In this document: piece after piece, positions 11,301 through 19,046 of the stretch
How positions within the stretch are numbered: the stretch's first letter is position 1
Layout of the letters: the number at the start of each line of letters is the position of its first letter
NCBI RefSeq assembly: GCF_001625305.1
Contig: NW_017803908.1
Coordinates: forward strand, 1-64,000
From: Branchiostoma belcheri
Taxonomy: Eukaryota > Chordata > Leptocardii > Amphioxiformes > Branchiostomatidae
Reading direction: 5' to 3'
DNA length: 64,000 nucleotides
Made by a program: the position numbers and the translations under genes
The notes under the pieces: generated by a model
The model's database searches: none
Told to the model about the DNA's origin: nothing
The model's input: only the letters and a program-made list of their open reading frames with translations

Positions 11301-13095
11301 AAGGCAAACACGGCGCTACAAACCACCCATTGGGACAAAAAGATATTTATGCAGTCCTGTCCCCACAATGCTGAACATACTGAATAACCTTGCCATACAG
11401 TAGATTTCATTTTATGTTGTTGCACATGATGTAATTGTACTTTTTATTATTGTCAGTTGTACCTAAGTAATTTGCCAAGTTGTATGATGTAATTTTAGCA
11501 TAAATGTGTATTATTCTAGCGTATAAGTGGTGTTTAATGCCTCTCAAGGCACTTTTTATGTATATATATTATGTATTAGTCATGTAATTTTTTAAAATTT
11601 GTAAAAGCTTCTCAATTCAGCCTTTGGCTGCAAAAAGCTTCTAACCTACTGTACTATGTATGTATGAAGTATGTGTTTCTGCAAATAAACCAGTCTATAT
11701 ATAACAATCGAATCTTCAGGATGTACAGCTTCGAATGGAAAAGCCAAATAATTATTGACTTGGGCAAAGTGTTGACGTACACAGCACGAAAATCGAAATA
11801 TTCGGACGTTTCCGGGCCTGCACACGCCAAGTGAAATCGTTTATGTTACAGCCAAACCATGTCCTATGGGGTGGAGTGGATATAAGAACCACTGCTACAA
11901 GTTGGTGAAACGCGCAGCCAAATGGGAAGAAGCAAAGAAACAGTGTGAACAACTCGGTGCAAATCTGGCGTCTATCACAAGCTATGGCGAGGCCAACTTC
12001 ATCAACACTATCATCACTGACGGTGGGTAATACAACAAGGCTCTTAATCAGACCAAAATGTTTCAAGGTATATCTCACAAACAACACAAAAGACGACTGT
12101 CCTTCTGCAGTAAGTTCTTAAAATTCAGGTGCCCAACTGCGTCGGTCACGCGTGACCTTTCGTACACGTGACGTCATCAATTCTCTACTAGGGAGTGTAT
12201 AGCGCCCACCGTCTTTGTTTGCTGATTTTCTACAGCTAGGACAGGTCAAAGTAAAGTGGAAAGTGAAAAAGAATAAGTGCATTCTCACCTTGAACCCTAT
12301 TACATGCTCAGGTAGCATAACATGTCTAACTGGCTAACCCGGCGCATACTAGTAAATTACAATTTGTTTCAATTACAGCTCCTGTAGGAGAGTGGAGTAT
12401 TCATTTTGTCTTCGACAAAGAAGGGTCGCAAGACACGAAAATTCATTCATTCATTCATTCATTCATTCATTCATTCATTCATTCATTCATTCATTCATTC
12501 ATTCATTCATTCATTCATTCATTCATTCATTCATTCATTCATTCAATTATACAGCTCCTGTAGGAAAGTGGGGTGTTCATTTCGTCTGGTTTGGACTGCA
12601 TCGCAATGGCGGATTCGAGAAGTTTACGGATGGGTCCAAGGTTTCCTACGCAAACTGGGAGCCGGGTCAGCCCAACGACAAACGCCATCTCTTCTCAGGA
12701 TACGAGGGACAGGACTGCGTCGGCATTTACTCAAAGGTGTGTGCTCCTCATTGATGAGATTGCTATCTTAGTACTATAGTGGCACTATGCTCTATTGTGA
12801 CTACTGCCATGCAACTCCCCAGTGGTCAACTAGTGGTCGTGTAGAGGATTTCAAATCAGAGATAAAGATAGAGTAGACGTACGCGTGTTTTGGTCGGCGC
12901 CTATAACATCATACCCCATGATAATTGTCAACATGGAAGAAGAAGGACTAGAGTGGTTAACTGCAGAAACCTGGAAGTGAAATTTTCTTTCTTCGACAGA
13001 CTGGCAGGGGCATTCACACACCTGTGCACAAGGGACAGTGGAATGACGACCAGTGCTACCGTACCTTTCCGTTCATCTGCAAGCGTCCCAAATGA
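58..13095 (+). CDS. 3' part of a multidomain extracellular protein gene: EGF(8)-LamG-FN2-C-type lectin
   Basis: Fifteen coding exons can be read in one direction: eight EGF exons (58-2300), LamG exons 4287-4554, 4994-5068 and 5605-5912, an FN2 exon 9851-9979, and C-type lectin exons 11852-12022, 12555-12736 and 13000-13095. Every junction has AG/GT sites and compatible phase (1-1 for EGF and FN2, 1-2-2-1 through LamG, 1-1-0 through the lectin), so a single transcript reads through to TGA at 13093-13095. The first exon begins in phase 1, so the true start and signal peptide lie upstream of the window. All the modules are extracellular and disulphide-rich; no membrane segment is seen, so a secreted or matrix lectin is likely. 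That all modules belong to one mRNA is inferred from phase continuity and could be wrong if two genes abut in the 2.4-4.3 kb interval. Confidence 0.75.
2364..2413 (+). pseudogene. Half-deleted EGF exon remnant
   Basis: This stretch encodes only the C-terminal half of an EGF module (CTCNPGWTGRNCQQ) with an intact donor at 2414. Upstream it is fused directly to intron sequence matching the intron after exons 3 and 6, and downstream it continues with the intron that follows exon 4. It is the third copy of the exon3-exon4 unit in which the intron end, the acceptor and the 5' half of the exon have been deleted. Without an acceptor it should be skipped. Confidence 0.8.
2565..2945. repeat. Three degenerate ~145-base intronic repeats
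   Basis: Three diverged copies, around 2565-2660, 2720-2800 and 2865-2945, share a core of the form TTTGG-AGGCA-GTTAC-GT-GA, then AAGTT(A)AGT, ending in CGTGGGGGT. No coding signal is seen; this is intronic sequence between the EGF array and the LamG exons. Confidence 0.5.
3405..3488 (+). repeat. Dispersed repeat copy A
   Basis: About 84 bases containing GGGGCGGAGCCGTTGGTATA and GAGTTGAAAATATTCTAAGA recur at 6431-6515 in the same orientation with high identity. The two copies flank the LamG exons but nothing shows a role; probably a fragment of an interspersed element. Confidence 0.55.
3530..3657. repeat. Imperfect inverted repeat (foldback, MITE-like)
   Basis: CTCCAAGCAGAGGTT at 3530 is answered by AACCTCTGCTTGGAG at its right end (3643-3657), and internal segments also pair imperfectly (AGCTTTCTATATATATG against CATATATAGAAAGGT). 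The ~128-base hairpin has no ORF and lies in an intron. Confidence 0.6.
4287..4554 (+). CDS. LamG-like (concanavalin A-like) domain, exon 1
   Basis: The acceptor TTCTTCAG precedes an ORF that begins ADAVGLWPLNS and continues with DKTGNGNDG, GAFLFSGTANSYIDIPNNG and SYTILAHIYPTG. This is the first half of a LamG/concanavalin A-like lectin domain. The donor was chosen at 4555 (CAATG|GTGGGC) because only this cut leaves the phase that fits the next exon; open reading past it is probably intronic. The split codon makes Trp. Confidence 0.75.
4994..5068 (+). CDS. LamG-like domain, hidden 75-base exon 2
   Basis: The acceptor CCAATAG and donor GAG|GTAAGT bound 75 bases that translate to GWNRWAVPRWSVHFWQTT followed by PQNLFMR across the junction. 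This is the central strand motif of LamG-like domains (W-x-V-H-F-W, then L-F-x-R). Its phases (one base in, two bases out) join both neighbours exactly and complete the domain. The exon is too short for ORF-length filters and lacks an internal Met. Confidence 0.75.
5098..5290 (+). mobile_element. Decayed tRNA-derived SINE
   Basis: GTGGCGTAACGGCAAGG resembles the A-box of the SINE heads at 14454 and 39870. GTACCTGACTTCGGTTGGGG matches the body of the SINEs at 47942 and 52022. The B-box is eroded. It lies within the LamG intron. Confidence 0.5.
5605..5912 (+). CDS. LamG-like domain, exon 3
   Basis: The acceptor TATTGCAG precedes an ORF giving TVRRDGHMSEGV, then AWNYVGGTYNSATGVAILWN, ending RMACLQLYDFAMTQEQI and a terminal ETCFRR. 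The W-x-x-V-x-G-T-Y-x-x-x-T-G pattern and the Y-D-x-A-(M/L)-T-x-x-x-I end are typical of LamG-3/pentraxin-like folds. The donor AGAG|GTTTGT leaves phase 1, as needed by the FN2 exon. Confidence 0.85.
6431..7210. repeat. Dispersed repeat copy B and AT-rich intronic repeat
   Basis: The start (6431-6515) repeats the segment at 3405-3488. The following ~700 bases contain ATGCAAAT/TAATTAATG-rich text, including GGGACATATGTAATTGA and TTGCATAATCAAT. Close relatives occur around 27360-27560 and 16490-16760, so this is an interspersed noncoding family. No gene is seen. Confidence 0.5.
7705..9600. mobile_element. 1.9 kb GC-rich palindrome with ~590-base arms
   Basis: The left arm (7705 to about 8300) and right arm (about 9010-9600) are reverse complements with mostly high identity. 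They share GACTGCCGGCAACCGGAGGG, the TGACGTAACAAAT segment, CTGCCGGGTACCTGCCGGG and the outer motif GCTTCGGTCCCAATTG. Each arm also carries GCTTCGGTCCCAAT-like sequence at its inner end, so each arm looks like a unit with its own inverted termini. The ~710-base centre is AT-rich and noncoding. A third copy lies at 39480-40669. ORFs here are GC-skew artefacts. A non-autonomous DNA-transposon-like element is the best guess; the family is not recognised. Confidence 0.7.
9851..9979 (+). CDS. Fibronectin type II domain exon
   Basis: TTTTTTCAG precedes 129 bases (phase 1-1) encoding GCHFPFMYKGKTYNSCTT, then NRPWCSL and W-K-N-C-D before GACG|GTAAGT. The C-x-F-P-F-x-Y-x-G-x-x-Y-x-x-C-T core with W-C and W-x-x-C is diagnostic of the FN2 fold, which binds collagen or gelatin in many proteins. 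FN2 beside a C-type lectin domain recalls mannose-receptor family architecture, but here with EGF and LamG upstream. Confidence 0.9.
10120..11705 (+). mobile_element. 5'-truncated, frameshifted non-LTR retrotransposon (LINE)
   Basis: The translated text contains RPISLTAQFAKICEGFI, TLILTDFSKAFDRV (reverse-transcriptase motif A) and, after the gap, TQAKLLGLHI, LLSRLRRAGLPSSDLVTVY and YIRPIVEYATPCWNAG. These are RT thumb and C-terminal segments of CR1/Jockey-type LINEs. The catalytic Y/FADD motif falls in the gap 10630-10747. At least two frame changes (around 10790 and 11095) break the ORF, and the 5' half with the endonuclease is absent. The 3' end runs to an AATAAA-containing tail near 11690. 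It sits in the FN2-lectin intron in sense orientation. Confidence 0.85.
10630..10747. other. Assembly gap (118 N)
   Basis: A run of 118 N within the LINE. The active-site part of its reverse transcriptase is therefore unknown. Confidence 0.99.
11852..12022 (+). CDS. C-type lectin domain, exon 1
   Basis: The acceptor TTATGTTACAG precedes 171 bases (phase 1-1) encoding KPCPMGWSGYKNHCYKL, then W-E-E-A-K-K-Q-C and LGANLASITSYGEANFI. This is the N-terminal half of a CTLD: a W-x-x-Y-x-x-x-C-Y start and the (C)-x-x-L-G-A-N-L-A-S-I core. The donor is GACG|GTGGGT. Confidence 0.9.
12379..12440 (+). pseudogene. Duplicated 5' end of the second lectin exon, dead end
   Basis: After an intact acceptor (CAATTACAG), CTCCTGTAGGAGAGTGG onward copies the start of the true exon at 12555 and encodes APVGEWSIHFVFDKEG. 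It then runs straight into the ATTC microsatellite. Its frame does not match the true exon downstream of the repeat, and the rest of the domain is missing, so use of this acceptor would break the protein. Confidence 0.75.
12441..12545 (+). repeat. (ATTC)n microsatellite
   Basis: About 26 uninterrupted ATTC units lie between the duplicated exon start and the real exon. The Ile-His-Ser-Phe ORFs seen here are artefacts of the repeat. Confidence 0.97.
12555..12736 (+). CDS. C-type lectin domain, exon 2
   Basis: The acceptor AATTATACAG precedes 182 bases (phase 1-0) encoding APVGKWGVHFVWFGLHRNG, TDGSKVSYANWEPGQPND and EGQDCVGIYSK before AAAG|GTGTGT. It supplies the CTLD long loop. The usual EPN/QPD sugar-specificity tripeptide reads QPN here. 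The acceptor follows the ATTC repeat by only ten bases, so the normal polypyrimidine tract is replaced by microsatellite sequence. Confidence 0.88.
13000..13095 (+). CDS. C-type lectin domain, terminal exon
   Basis: The acceptor TTTCTTCGACAG precedes a phase-0 ORF encoding GQWNDDQC, then FPFICKRPK and TGA. WND is the second calcium ligand motif of CTLDs, and F-I-C-K closes the last disulphide, so the fold is complete and calcium binding is plausible. The stop follows four residues after the last cysteine; no membrane anchor follows. Confidence 0.9.
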   Translation, partial: TGRGIHTPVHKGQWNDDQCYRTFPFICKRPK

Positions 13096-14441
13096 CAATG
13101 CTCCATTCTTTTCCTGCGAGATCTTGTCTCTACAAACAAGGCGGGTGGACGGGACAAGTGAAGAAAGCGGAAGCCACATTGTTAGTCGTAGAAGCTGCAG
13201 CACACGCGTGTAACAATGAAGGGTTAATGACCCTCAGGTTGTTTATTGTGACATAACATCTGGTCAGCGACCTATGGAAGTATAGCCACCGAACAAACCA
13301 CCGAGTGAGCGAGGCGCTATGTCACCGTAAACAACGAGAAAAGAGCGGATCAGTAACATTATTTTATGATATAGTCATTTCGTACCATGAAAGTTATTAT
13401 TCTGTAGCCAATTCAAAACAACATTATTGGCTGATCATTAAATGCATATCTTTTTTCTTCATTAACCCTTTCAATAATTTAACTTATTCTCAATTTTTTG
13501 AACATACAGGGGCAGGAGGACACATTATGTATTAGTTTGTTACAGTATGAAAAAAGTAATAATTGATATACAAAAATATACAAGATACAATCATTATGAT
13601 ACTAGTATCCAGCTTCTTGGTGGGACAAACCAGAGGCATGACAACCTAAGCTACACCATGTGGCTGGATTTGTTTGTTTGAACCATTCTTTATTATTCAT
13701 ACAGACCTAAAGGCCGCTTTTCATGTTGTTGTAAAAAAAAGAATAATGAGATTTGCTGCCTTTTTTCTCGTCTTGGGGATTTTTGCCTTAGTCAAGTGAT
13801 GGCCTGGCTATATGATATTAACAAATTATTATTAAGTCACTTATTTGGGCAAACTGCTTGTATTTTTTCTGACAATCATGACTCATGTTCTTTTTTTCCT
13901 CTCATTTTTAGTAAGGAAACACGTTTTCCTGGTAAACTAGAACAATCATAAGAAACAACATACAATTTAAAATCACTTTTACATATTCAGCAACAGAAAG
14001 CAAAGGTAACATATGTGTGCCACCTAGCACACGGCACAGAAAGCATTAATAATGATTTAAGTATCAAAAAATAAAACTATGTTCCATTGTGCTGTTCGCA
14101 TATCATACTATGATTTGCATGGAAAAATGTTTTAACGGTTGGAAAGTAACCTACTAGTTGGAAGTAGTTTTCTATGCACACTAAACCAGGTTACACACTC
14201 ATCCTATGTCATCTGAAAATAGCTTTCACTGCTATGGTTGTTCTATATAGCAAGCAAGTAAATGTTAATGACATTGTGTCAACAATCATTACATTATCAA
14301 GTTCTGATTGCATATCATTGGGAGGAAGGAATGGCTGTATCAAGCTATTGAGAAGAATTGTATCAAGTAGTACTTATCTTACTTTACTTTTAAATTGTGT
14401 TAGATTTGCATAAGATGTAGAATGCATAAGATGTAGTATGC
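13096..14441 (+). other. 3' untranslated / intergenic region
   Basis: No coding signal is seen after the lectin stop. An AATAAA at 14070-14075 could end the transcript (a ~1 kb 3' UTR), but this is a guess from the hexamer alone. Confidence 0.3.
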
Positions 14442-14453
14442 AATCTAGAAACT

Positions 14454-14710
14454 GTGGGGTCGTGTGGCGTAGCGGCAGTGTACGCGACTCGGAACTTAGA
14501 GTCCCGGGTTCGAGTCCTGACATGCCACCGATCTTGTGCCCTTGGGAAAGGCACTTTACACGGCTTTCCTCACTTAGCTCAGGTGTAAATGAGTATTGTC
14601 CTGAAATGTATTTGTCCCCTGTGTTGGTGGCGGCATTAATATAAGTTGAAAAAAAAAAAAACTTGAGTGTGCCGTCACCGCGTCTGGTGATTACATGTTG
14701 GAAAAAAAAA
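14454..14710 (+). mobile_element. Intact tRNA-derived SINE with 12-base target duplication
   Basis: The head has an A-box (GTGTGGCGTAGCGGCAGTG) and a B-box (GGTTCGAGTCC) as in Pol III tRNA promoters. The body includes CTTGGGAAAGGCACTTTACA, and an A-rich segment and second module follow. It is flanked by identical AATCTAGAAACT at 14442-14453 and 14711-14722, a clear LINE-type target-site duplication. It is the reference copy for the nested insertion at 39870. Confidence 0.88.
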
Positions 14711-14784
14711 AATCTAGAAACTTTTAAGGCAAAGTGTATTCGTATATTAGTTTGTTTTGGATTCATAAAAATGCTATGTTCTGT

Positions 14785-14880
14785 ATTTGATGAATGAATG
14801 AATGAATGAATGGTTTATTCAAACTGGGAGACTCTCTCAGACACTCTCATTGCAGATTCCATTACACATTTTTAAAAGTA
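14785..14880 (-). mobile_element. LINE 3' tail fragment with (ATTC)n
   Basis: Read on the minus strand, a segment ending AGTTTGAATAAACC is followed by ATTCATTCATTC, as in LINE copies with short tandem tails. No coding part remains. Confidence 0.4.
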
Positions 14881-15985
14881 TCATTTATTTATAATATAAT
14901 ATAAAACAAATCATTTACCTGTTTAAAAGCAATTCGATGAGATACCATGGTAATAGATTTTTGAAAAGGTTTACAAGGAAGGGCCATGTTGAATCGCACC
15001 GCTGACGTATCAATTTTTCTGAATAATTTTTTTCTACGATACATGACGTGTAGGGGATAAATATATACAATCACTGCCCAAAGAAGCCAATGAAATTGTT
15101 CAGATTATGGAAATTTTCTATTCATGGGTACGTCCGTATTAGAGTCACTTTATTCAAATTTCTCCAAATTTACATCAATGATGTACACGACCATTTTAAA
15201 AATGAAATTGTATTTAAACATATCGCGATTGTATCAAGAAAAGATAAATGTTATCAACTATTACAATGTAAAATTGCTGCTGATTGTGACAATGGTCAAG
15301 AATGAGTGAAATGTTAAATTACTCTACAGAAGAGTGAAATGATAACCGAAACTAAGCAAATGTAACCATACTGGACCGTAATATCAGTGCTTGGCTGCTT
15401 GGTATTTATATGATGTATAACTTTGGCATTATTGGGAATTTTCTGAATATACATATTTTTCTGCTTTTCAATATGTATCGCTTTGCGTAGCAAAGGCAAT
15501 AAATAGACAACCATGCACAATGAAGTGTTGTTTCCTTTTTGTATTGTTGTCTATATGAACATACAATCCTACTTTTTTCTTTGTTGAACCACATAAAATT
15601 GCCATATTGCACCCGCATTCTTATAGCGTTGTGAGATTGCGCTTATATTGACAATTTACATGAGTTACACTTTGGTACCACACAATAACAAGAAAACGAT
15701 GCAACAATAACCTATTTTTAAATAGACTAATAGCCAATTAGACAATGACCTTATAATTACAAAATCGGAAACAATTTTCAAGAGAGACTGCAAGAGAGAC
15801 ATGCAGCTTTTTTGTATAATTCGGCTTTCATCAGAAAGCCTTCTACAGAATGACGAGATAGTGGTGTGGTCTCACACCTGCTGGTACATGGTATGCCCTT
15901 TCCTCATTGGCTTTTATTTCCAAACAGGACAGGTGAAATATAGATGATAGTCAACCCTGCCTGACCTCATACAAACATTTCCTAC

Positions 15986-16181
15986 CTTTGGTTGGCAGAG
16001 ACATGACGGTTACTGACAGGGTCGTGGAGTTCAGACTGATGTTTGCAAATGAATCCAGCCATTTCAGTGAAGCAGTGAGGTTATCGTCGAAGAATTCGAA
16101 AGTTGTCAGGAATGGAGAGTCCGATTTCTGTAGGGTCGCCTTTATCATCGTGTCTTCTTGCATCATTGATCCATGTGTGTC
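15986..16181 (-). CDS. Orphan candidate exon, unknown protein
   Basis: On the minus strand, CGATTGTAG|GAC opens a 196-base frame closed by CAAAG|GTAGGA (phase 0-1). It encodes SPFLTTFEFFDDNLTASLKW, then LDSFANISLNSTTLSVTV. Composition is protein-like, with two N-x-T/S sequons and no repeats. No partner exon was found within several kb, so it may belong to a gene with long introns, be a lone relic, or be chance. Confidence 0.35.
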
Positions 16182-16489
16182 CTACAATCGTGGTGTGGGA
16201 TTAGGCTCTATGACTCACATTTCGCAAAGCAAATCCTACCAAAACATGACCACAATCCTAACGCCTTATTGAGCAAAGGGTTCAATAAGGCCTCGAAAGA
16301 AGACAGTTAACAACATTTCTTTCGCGGAACCGCTGACATTTTACTTCGTTGACAAAAAGTGAACCGATTTGACTAACAACATCTGTTTAAGGATATACAA
16401 TGGCCCTAGTGTAGTAAAAAAGGGAACTTCGTGTGGTTAAACACCAGTTACATCTTCGTTATAAGTAAGAACTTAATAAAAAAAGAGTT

Positions 16490-17117
16490 CCGAGATCTCA
16501 TACCTCCATGAAATATGGGCTTGACAAATTTGTTTTTCAATTATGCAAATGACCTCTACATAAACATAGTAAATGCACCATGATGTAAACTTTTGATTAA
16601 CTCACACATGTTCCAAATATGAAATTTCCATCATTTACCACTAATTATAAACATCACATGTATCAAAGTCCCATGACACTGGAATTACACAATTTCCTCA
16701 TTAATTATGCAAATGAGGTCATCATTTGCATAATGTGCCTCCAATAATGTAGATCTCTGACTAAGCTACCCACATACCAAAATTCAAGAAAATACATTGT
16801 TCCTTTGTGAATTTATCGGCTCTAAAAGGTTTAGCCAGAAACACCCTGCATTTCCAGAACAAGGGGGACCAAACCCACACCACTTATTACTGGCAAGAAA
16901 AGCTATCTACCACTCAAAAATCAAGACCATATTTAGCATTTTCAGGACAAAAGACAGAAGTTGTGCTGCAGTACCAAGATCAGCCACCAGGAGGCCCAAA
17001 ATTGACCTTGATCTTTGCCTACCCAACACCTACCCACGTATCAAATATCATTTCAATCCATCCAAAGGTTCAAAAGTTATGCTAGCTACAAATGTGCGGA
17101 AACACAAACACACAGAC

Positions 17118-17168
<51 letters not shown>

Positions 17169-17170
17169 AA
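16490..17170. repeat. Interspersed AT-rich repeat ending in (CA)n
   Basis: TTAATTATGCAAATGAGGTC-type sequence resembles the families at 6900 and 27400. A conserved-looking block (TTTCCAGAACAAGGGGGACC and TCAGCCACCAGGAGGCCC) follows and runs into (CA)n at 17107-17166. Noncoding. Confidence 0.5.
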
Positions 17171-18067
17171 AAACAATACCTCCATTTTTCATGGAGGTAA
17201 AAAAGATCACGTCCGCCGAGGCTCTGGCCTGGCTCTAGGCCTGGGTAGTCTATGGTAGCTAGCGACAAAACGGAGCAAGGCACGCAGGCTACCGAAGCTC
17301 CACGACTCAAGAACTCCAAAAAGCCAACATGTACCGGCTTGTCGTATACGTTGCTAAGTACTACAGCAAATTAAAAATACCTATTTCGTATTTCTGTGGT
17401 TTAGTAGCATTTCATTTTGGGCCGGAAGTTTTTTATTCGCCCGCGCGCACCTCTTTGGGGTCTTCAAAGGATGTCATCCATAAAATTAATTCGGTGTGGA
17501 CATATACTTAAAATAGCTTTTCCGTAAACAATAGTACACGTGTACACGTTCTCTTGTATGAAGTTAGAAGAAGACATTTAACAGCCTTCAGTTTAAATTC
17601 TGGACTACTAATTCTAATTTACTTCCGGACTAATTTCCATATCCATATCAACAACCTTATATCTAGTTATACTGCCATGTAACACTGAAAGATTACAAAA
17701 TGTAGCAACAGTTTAATAAAGGAGAAATACACCGTCTTAGAAGGATAAATTCTGATACACCGAATATTTCATTTAGCTATAAAAGATAGTATAACACATG
17801 TACATTAATGAAATATAAAGAAAATATAAGACTCACATATTCTTATAGCAGATAACATTTCTGATACTGAATCAATCTAAGAATGTCACATGATCCTTAA
17901 TATCTTATCATCTGTCAATGAAAATGTTTTTCTATACAATCGTGTCAAATGTCTAATCTATGGTTATACATTTATTTTGTATATAACGTTGTTTATATTG
18001 TGACTACATGGTGTCCAAATGTAACAAAGCCACTTTCATCTTGAAATCTCTTTATGGGAGAGTATTT
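17170..18067. other. Intergenic, MITE end only
   Basis: No gene is seen. GATGTCATCCATAAAATTAA followed by a GGTGTGGAC terminus near 17503 matches the right end of the MITE family at 29677 and 40062; its left end was not identified. Confidence 0.4.
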
Positions 18068-18942
18068 AACCCTTCCTAGACCGGGGGGGGGGGCTAAAAG
18101 TGCCTGCGGCAAATTTGATGTCACCTAGCGTCTGAACGGCTAGAATATTGTTGGCAACAATTCTCTATCATTGGAATAAGATAATATTTTGTGTTCCACG
18201 GCAACGGGTTTCTGACAGGCATTTTTTGCTAAATTTAGTACTTTTTGTTTCAACAATAGCATTTTATGGGTTTATGTCAAGTTACTCATGGTTTCTAATA
18301 TTAATAAAATCCCATATAATTTTATGTAAATTTTATCATTAAATATGCATAATTTATGCTAATTTGTTGACGTCATTGGCCAAAATCCAAGATGGCAGAC
18401 CATATCATTAGAACAGGTATATACAGGTTATTTTCATTAAAATTTCATCAATACTTCCATTTCTTTTTCCAAAAAAGGTTTAAATGAAGGTCTTTAGTAT
18501 GTTCACGATGTATTTTAGGCTTTATCATGAAGAAAAACTATTTTTGAAAATTCAAGATTGATGATCCAAGATGGCGGATATCTTAAATATGCATGACGTC
18601 ATTTTATGACGCCACCGGTGTTGCTATGGGCAACATAAGACTTAGTACACCATAATATTCTGTCATAAACACTTTTGGTACAGTTATGTTGAATACCATT
18701 TAGTTGTTAGGGAAAAACCTATTTAGACGGTTTTGGCCAATAAAATCACATTAATGACGTCATAATGACGTCATATTACATCATGACGACATAAAAATTG
18801 TAGATATAATAAATTTTCACTAGTACACCATTCTCTAAAAATTTGGTGGTCATACGACATACCGTTCGCGTGTTCTTAGGGGGGGGTCAAAAGACCCCCC
18901 CCCGTTCCCCAATGTCAAAAAAAGCCCGGTCTAGGTAGGGTT
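18068..18942. mobile_element. 875-base terminal-inverted-repeat element
   Basis: It begins AACCCTTCCTAGACCGGG and ends CCCGGTCTAGGTAGGGTT, which are imperfect inverted termini. It contains G-runs and CCAAAATCCAAGATGGC-type text, with no transposase. A truncated copy is at 23508-23945, and the right terminus recurs near 33670-33687, so this is a non-autonomous family. Confidence 0.65.
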
Positions 18943-19046
18943 GGTGACGTTTAAACTTCAAAGTGGATACCGCCATCCTCATCAATAATATTATACATGC
19001 ATGTCATACAAATGATCAGCTTTTTCGCATGTAGACAATTTATGTT

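Noticed and set aside
12392-12771. ORFs rich in Ile-His-Ser-Phe
   Set aside because: Translation of the (ATTC)n microsatellite joined to lectin exon sequence, partly out of frame. The true exon starts at 12555.
14454-14530. Possible tRNA gene
   Set aside because: It has A- and B-boxes but is followed by a SINE body, an A-rich tail and flanked by a target duplication; same for 39870, 47942 and 52022.
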